From Sphingomonas paucimobilis NBRC 13935 (lineage in GTDB: Bacteria; Pseudomonadota; Alphaproteobacteria; Sphingomonadales; Sphingomonadaceae), in NCBI RefSeq assembly GCF_000739895.2, contig NZ_BBJS01000001.1, forward strand, positions 33,084 to 97,083: a stretch of 64,000 bases of DNA. The letters run 5' to 3'. Shown one piece after another: positions 60,384-64,000 of this stretch (positions are counted from its first letter, which is position 1; every line of letters begins with the position of its first letter). The notes below the pieces were generated by a model. That model saw only the letters and a program-made list of their open reading frames with translations, was not told the origin of the DNA and searched no databases. Both the position numbers and the translations under genes were made by a program.

Positions 60384-60515
60384 GTTCTTGATCCTCCCCT
60401 ATGATCCATGCCGAGCCTAGCCGATCAGGATGCCAGCGACTATGCTGATGGCGTGGTCGCGATGGGAGCGAAGGGTGGCAGGCCCGCCCCGCGCGGCCGG
60501 ATGGAGGATGTCCGC

Positions 60516-61412
60516 ATGACCGAAGTCCCCCCGACCGAGACGCTGCGCGACCGCGCCGTTCAGATCTACGACGCCTTCACCCATGAGCATCATGACCGGC
60601 GTACCCTGTTGCGCCAGATGACTGCCCTGGCTGGCTCGGCCGCCGCGGCCGAGGCGTTGATCCTGGGCATCGCGGCGAGCCCGGCGGCGGCGGCGATCAC
60701 CGATCCCCATGACGCCCGCCTGCGCATCGATCGTCGCGAGGGGATGGAGGCGGGGGCTCGCTCCGCAGCCTATATCGTGGTGCCGCGTGACGCGAAAAAG
60801 CGGCTGGGCGAGATGCTGGTCATCCATGAGAATCGCGGGCTGACCCCGCATATCGAGGATGTCGCGCGGCGGCTGGCTTTGGCGGGGTTCCGCGTGACCG
60901 CCCCCGATCTGCTGGCGCCGCAGGGCGGCACCCCGGCGGACGAGGATCGCGCCCGCACGCTGATCGGTTCGCTCGACTATGATCAGGCGCTGGCCCAGGC
61001 GCGGGCGATGATGGCGCATGCGGCGGCGGACAAGGCGGGGACGGGGCGTGTCGGCGCGGTCGGCTTCTGCTGGGGCGGGGCCTTCGTCAACCGGTTGGCG
61101 GTCGCGGCGGGGCCGGCTCTGGCGGCAGGCGTGGCCTATTATGGTCCCGCGCCCGCGCCGGCCGAGGCGGCCAAGGTCCGTGCGCCGCTGATGCTCCATT
61201 ATGCCGGCAAGGATACGCGGGTGAACGCCACGGGCGAGCCCTGGGTCGCCGCGCTGAAGGCCGCCGGGCATCCGGTAGAGGCCTTTACCTATGCCGGGGT
61301 CGATCATGCCTTCAACAACGACACCAGCGCCGAACGCTATAATGCCGCCGCCGCGACCCAGGCCTGGGCGCGGACGCTCGGCTTTTTGCATCGCCATCTC
61401 GATCATGCCTGA
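60516..61412 (+). CDS. Dienelactone hydrolase-family protein with Tat-like N-terminus
   Basis: 298 aa, alpha/beta hydrolase. The nucleophile is Cys in GFCWGG; the other triad members are Asp in the HYAGKDTRVN segment and His in GVDHAFNND. The N-terminus has HDRRTLLRQMTALAG followed by an Ala-rich hydrophobic stretch (28-60), like a twin-arginine signal, as in several homologues annotated as carboxymethylenebutenolidases. The start has GAGG 8 nt upstream; an in-frame ATG 36 codons upstream is not favoured. Substrate unknown. Confidence 0.82.
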   Translation: MTEVPPTETLRDRAVQIYDAFTHEHHDRRTLLRQMTALAGSAAAAEALILGIAASPAAAAITDPHDARLRIDRREGMEAGARSAAYIVVPRDAKKRLGEMLVIHENRGLTPHIEDVARRLALAGFRVTAPDLLAPQGGTPADEDRARTLIGSLDYDQALAQARAMMAHAAADKAGTGRVGAVGFCWGGAFVNRLAVAAGPALAAGVAYYGPAPAPAEAAKVRAPLMLHYAGKDTRVNATGEPWVAALKAAGHPVEAFTYAGVDHAFNNDTSAERYNAAAATQAWARTLGFLHRHLDHA

Positions 61413-61457
61413 TACCCGATGAGGGCTCGGGGCAGCAGCATATAGGGGAGATATCGC

Positions 61458-62084
61458 ATGACCGCCGAACTGATACTCTACACCAATCCGCAATCGCGCG
61501 GCCGGATCGCGCGCTGGATGCTCGAGGAGACGGGCGCCACTTATGATACCGTCATCCTTGACTATGGTACGACGATGGTGGCGCCCGAATATCGCGCGAT
61601 CAATCCGATGATGAAGGTGCCCGCGATCGTCTATCGCGGGCAGGTGGTGACCGAGACGGCGGCGATCTGTGCCTATCTGGCCGAGGCCTTTCCCGATGCC
61701 GAACTGGCGCCGCTGCCGCAGGAGCGCGCGGATTATTATCGCTGGCTGTTCTTCGCGTCGGGGCCGCTGGAGGCCGCGATCACCAATCGCGCGATGAACG
61801 TCACGCCGACGCTCGAGCAGCAGCGCATGGCGGGCTATGGCGATTTCAACCGGGCGGTGGCGGTCGTCGACCAGGCCGTGGCCCGGTATCCTTATATCGC
61901 CGGCGAGCGCTTCACCGCCGCCGATGTTTATCTGGGGTCACAACTCATGTGGTTCACCCAGTTTGGACTGATACCCAAAACCGATTCGGTCATGGCCTAT
62001 ATCGGCCGACTGGCCGATCGCCCGGCGCATGTCCGCGCGACCGCGCTCGACGATGGGAAGGTGGAAGACGTCGTCGTCGACTAA
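61458..62084 (+). CDS. Glutathione S-transferase family protein
   Basis: 208 aa. Thioredoxin-like N-terminal domain (about 1-80: LYTNPQSRGRIARWMLEE, MMKVPAIVYRGQVVTETAAICAYLA) and an all-helical C-terminal domain (about 90-205, ERFTAADVYLGSQLMW). The VP...ETAAI pair is the gamma-Glu recognition site of GSTs. Follows the hydrolase gene by 45 nt, same strand. The N-terminal Ser13/Arg region suggests a beta- or zeta-like class, not decided here. Confidence 0.9.
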   Translation: MTAELILYTNPQSRGRIARWMLEETGATYDTVILDYGTTMVAPEYRAINPMMKVPAIVYRGQVVTETAAICAYLAEAFPDAELAPLPQERADYYRWLFFASGPLEAAITNRAMNVTPTLEQQRMAGYGDFNRAVAVVDQAVARYPYIAGERFTAADVYLGSQLMWFTQFGLIPKTDSVMAYIGRLADRPAHVRATALDDGKVEDVVVD

Positions 62085-62169
62085 AGGCCGATCATCATCC
62101 CGATATCCTTGCCCATGAGCGTGGATATCAGGATTTCGTTCAGCCCCTTTGCGTCAGGCTGATCGTGGT

Positions 62170-62337
62170 TCAGCCGTGATCGCGGACATCCGGCTGCTCG
62201 GGGCTAGCGGCGCGCAGGATATCGAGGCCCGCCGCGATATGATTGCCCGCAAGCGGCATGCCGAGCGCGTCGGCGCCCTCCATGGCGGCCTGTGCCAGGG
62301 CGATGACATGCTCCAATGTGACGTTCGGGTGGCTCAT
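62170..62337 (-). CDS. Possible 55-aa small protein
   Basis: Starts MSHPNVTLEHVIALAQAAME and continues with GMPLAGNHIAAGLDIL. It has an amphipathic helical pattern and GC-rich codon usage like the host. The ribosome-binding site is weak. Convergent with the GST gene. Not recognised, but the sequence looks like a genuine small helical protein. Confidence 0.5.
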   Translation of the reverse strand: MSHPNVTLEHVIALAQAAMEGADALGMPLAGNHIAAGLDILRAASPEQPDVRDHG

Positions 62338-62457
62338 CGGACTATCAACTCGAAAAGAATCACGACCGTGTCAGCGCGGCCGGGTAGGAAAGCTACGAAT
62401 CGAAGCTTGCACCAAACTAATCGTTATCGCGACAAGTATTTATGCAATCGATTCTGA

Positions 62458-62496
62458 CCACATGCCCCCAAGCGGGACGCCGTTAGGGGCATGTGG
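62458..62496 (-). terminator. Hairpin after the glutathione reductase gene
   Basis: Perfect 11-bp inverted repeat CCACATGCCCC / GGGGCATGTGG with a 17-nt loop, 7 nt past the gor stop. Long perfect stem, no U-tract. Confidence 0.6.
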
Positions 62497-62503
62497 TTCC
62501 CGA

Positions 62504-63853
62504 TCATCGCATCAGGACGAGTTCTTCCGACATGGTCGGATGCAGCGCGACGGTGGCGTCGAACTGTGCCTTGGTCAGTCCGGCCTTCACCGCCACGGCG
62601 GCGGCCTGGAGGATTTCGGGCACGTCGGGGCCGATCATATGCAGCCCGACGACCCGGCCGGTCACGCCCTCGCACACCATCTTGTAGAGGGCACGCTCGT
62701 CGCGACCCGCCAGCACATTCTTCATCGGGCGGAAGTCGGAGGTATAGACCTGCACCGATCCCAGCTTCTGCTTGGCCTCCGCCTCGGTCATGCCGACACC
62801 GGCCATGGGCGGGTGGCTGAATACGGCCGCAGGAATGCAGTCATAATCGACGCGGGTCGGCTTGTTGCCATAGACGGTGTCGGCAAAGGCCTGGCCCTCG
62901 CGAATGGCGACCGGGGTCAACTGGACACGGTTGGTGACATCGCCGACCGCATAGATGCTGGGGCAGGTCGACTGGTTGTCCTCATCGACTTTGATCGCCC
63001 CGATATCGTCCAACTCGACGCCCGCCGTCTCCAGGCCCAGGCCATAGGTGTTGGGCACGCGGCCAGTGGCGAACATGACCAGATCGACCTCGATCGGGTC
63101 ATGGCCCGACATGGAGACCTTGAGCGATCCGTCGTCCAGCTTTTCGATCCCCTGGAAGGTCGCGTCGAAGCGGAAATCGATCCCCTTCATCATCGAAATC
63201 TGGAGCAGCCGGTCGCGGATCGTCAGGTCGTAGCCGCGCAGGATTTCTTTGCTGCGATTGATCAGCGTGACGTGCGCGCCGAACTGGTGGAAGACGCCGG
63301 CAAATTCATTGGCGATATAGCCCGCGCCCGCGATCAGCACGCGCTTGGGGATCGAGTCGAGATGGAACGCCTCGTTGGAGGTGATGCCATGCTCATGGCC
63401 GGGGCAACTCGGGATGGCGGGATGCGCGCCGACCGCGATCAGGATGCGCTCGGCGGTCTTCTCCGTGCCGTCGGCCAGCCGCACGCTGTTGGGACCGGTG
63501 ACGACGGCGCGCTGGTCGATGATCTCGACGCCGTGGCTTTCCAGCGTCTTCTTATAGGCGCCGTTCAGGCGATCGACTTCGGCCAGGACATTGTCGCGCA
63601 AGGTCGCCCAGGAGAATTCGCATTCGCTCGGCACCTGCCAGCCGAAGCGGCGCGCGTCCTTCAGATCCTCGGCGAAATGCGCACCGTAGACGAGCAGCTT
63701 CTTCGGCACACAGCCGCGAATGACGCAGGTGCCGCCGACGCGATATTCCTCGGCCACCGCCACGCGCGCGCCATGCGCCGCCGCCACGCGCGAGGCACGC
63801 GTGCCCCCGGACCCTGCGCCAATGACGAACAGGTCATAGTCATACTCAGCCAT
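62504..63853 (-). CDS. gor: Glutathione-disulfide reductase
   Basis: 449 aa flavoenzyme, NADPH-dependent. FAD loop VIGAGSGGTRASR (10-22), redox-active cysteines C43 and C48 in GTCVIRGCVPKK, NADPH motif GAGYIANEFAG, FAD-binding IYAVGDVTNRVQLTPVAI, and C-terminal catalytic His in VALHPTMSEE. GAGSGG followed by TRASR fits the GR rather than dihydrolipoamide branch. Regenerates glutathione made via gshA. Upstream lies a hairpin belonging to a neighbouring gene off the right edge. Confidence 0.95.
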   Translation of the reverse strand: MAEYDYDLFVIGAGSGGTRASRVAAAHGARVAVAEEYRVGGTCVIRGCVPKKLLVYGAHFAEDLKDARRFGWQVPSECEFSWATLRDNVLAEVDRLNGAYKKTLESHGVEIIDQRAVVTGPNSVRLADGTEKTAERILIAVGAHPAIPSCPGHEHGITSNEAFHLDSIPKRVLIAGAGYIANEFAGVFHQFGAHVTLINRSKEILRGYDLTIRDRLLQISMMKGIDFRFDATFQGIEKLDDGSLKVSMSGHDPIEVDLVMFATGRVPNTYGLGLETAGVELDDIGAIKVDEDNQSTCPSIYAVGDVTNRVQLTPVAIREGQAFADTVYGNKPTRVDYDCIPAAVFSHPPMAGVGMTEAEAKQKLGSVQVYTSDFRPMKNVLAGRDERALYKMVCEGVTGRVVGLHMIGPDVPEILQAAAVAVKAGLTKAQFDATVALHPTMSEELVLMR

Positions 63854-63911
63854 GGGGTCAGTTTCTCCGGGGAATAGGTAAAGGGCGATAGCGCCTGCTT
63901 AAAAGCACAAC

Positions 63912-63942
63912 GGGGGACGCCGAGCCAAGTTCAGCGTCCCCC
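63912..63942 (-). terminator. Hairpin near the right edge
   Basis: GGGGGACGC / GCGTCCCCC, 9-bp perfect stem with a 13-nt loop. Read on the minus strand it is followed by GTTGTGCTTTT, so it probably ends a minus-strand gene lying beyond the window. The last 60 bases could include the 3' end of that gene; no coding call is made. Confidence 0.5.
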
Positions 63943-64000
63943 TGACAGTGATCGGTTATTCCAAATTCCTCACCTGCAAGGGGGGGCAGGGCGTCAGCCC

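Overview
The window is GC-rich DNA of an alphaproteobacterium, most probably a sphingomonad (Sphingomonas or a close relative). This is inferred from the gene set: bo3-type oxidase, plant-type glutamate-cysteine ligase, PHA-granule-region protein, TonB-dependent receptors with GH92, the ptsP/rodZ/cpoB/tilS/ftsH run, and many small palindromic intergenic repeats. No species can be named from sequence alone.

Layout. (1) 1-950: end of a cytochrome bo3 ubiquinol oxidase operon (cyoC, cyoD). (2) 943-11900, minus strand: a complete glycogen cluster transcribed glgP-glgB-glgC-glgA-pgm, then glgX beyond a terminator and a REPIN-like repeat. It covers sugar activation, polymerisation, branching, debranching and phosphorolysis. 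(3) 11993-21243: an Nramp Mn/Fe transporter, UbiA, a GH130-like beta-propeller protein, a family-2 glycosyltransferase, PPK2, RsmE, glutamate-cysteine ligase and an isoprenylcysteine-methyltransferase-like membrane protein. (4) 21300-31077: housekeeping genes (tRNA-Gly, tRNA-Tyr, M28 peptidase, rlmB, ferredoxin, AlkA-like glycosylase, PmbA/TldD, CysQ-like phosphatase, CobB sirtuin, dapB, nth, tRNA-Arg). (5) 31078-51670: accessory DNA. Next to tRNA-Arg is a decayed CHC2/Toprim primase remnant, then a 1645-residue RTX nuclease. After these come a CYP102 (P450-BM3-like) self-sufficient P450 with a divergent TetR regulator and a perfect palindromic operator. A locus with a tandem-TetR regulator, a TonB-dependent receptor, a PI-specific phospholipase C, a DUF218 protein and a GH92 alpha-mannosidase follows, and finally a zincin/ricin-lectin lipoprotein. 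(6) 51671-64000: core genes again (ptsP, rodZ-like, cpoB, tilS, ftsH, a dienelactone hydrolase, GST and glutathione reductase).

The most interesting functional unit is the locus at 41371-49469. Its genes overlap or nearly touch and combine outer-membrane import, inositol-phospholipid head-group cleavage and alpha-mannose trimming. I infer a system for using mannosylated inositol lipids (GPI anchors, fungal mannosyl-inositol-phosphoceramides, plant GIPCs or actinobacterial PIMs). Other points of note are a 41-codon ORF whose Shine-Dalgarno is locked in a perfect hairpin, several other uncatalogued small ORFs with good ribosome-binding sites, and at least four families of inverted intergenic repeats. 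No CRISPR array, rRNA, intact transposase or integrase was seen.
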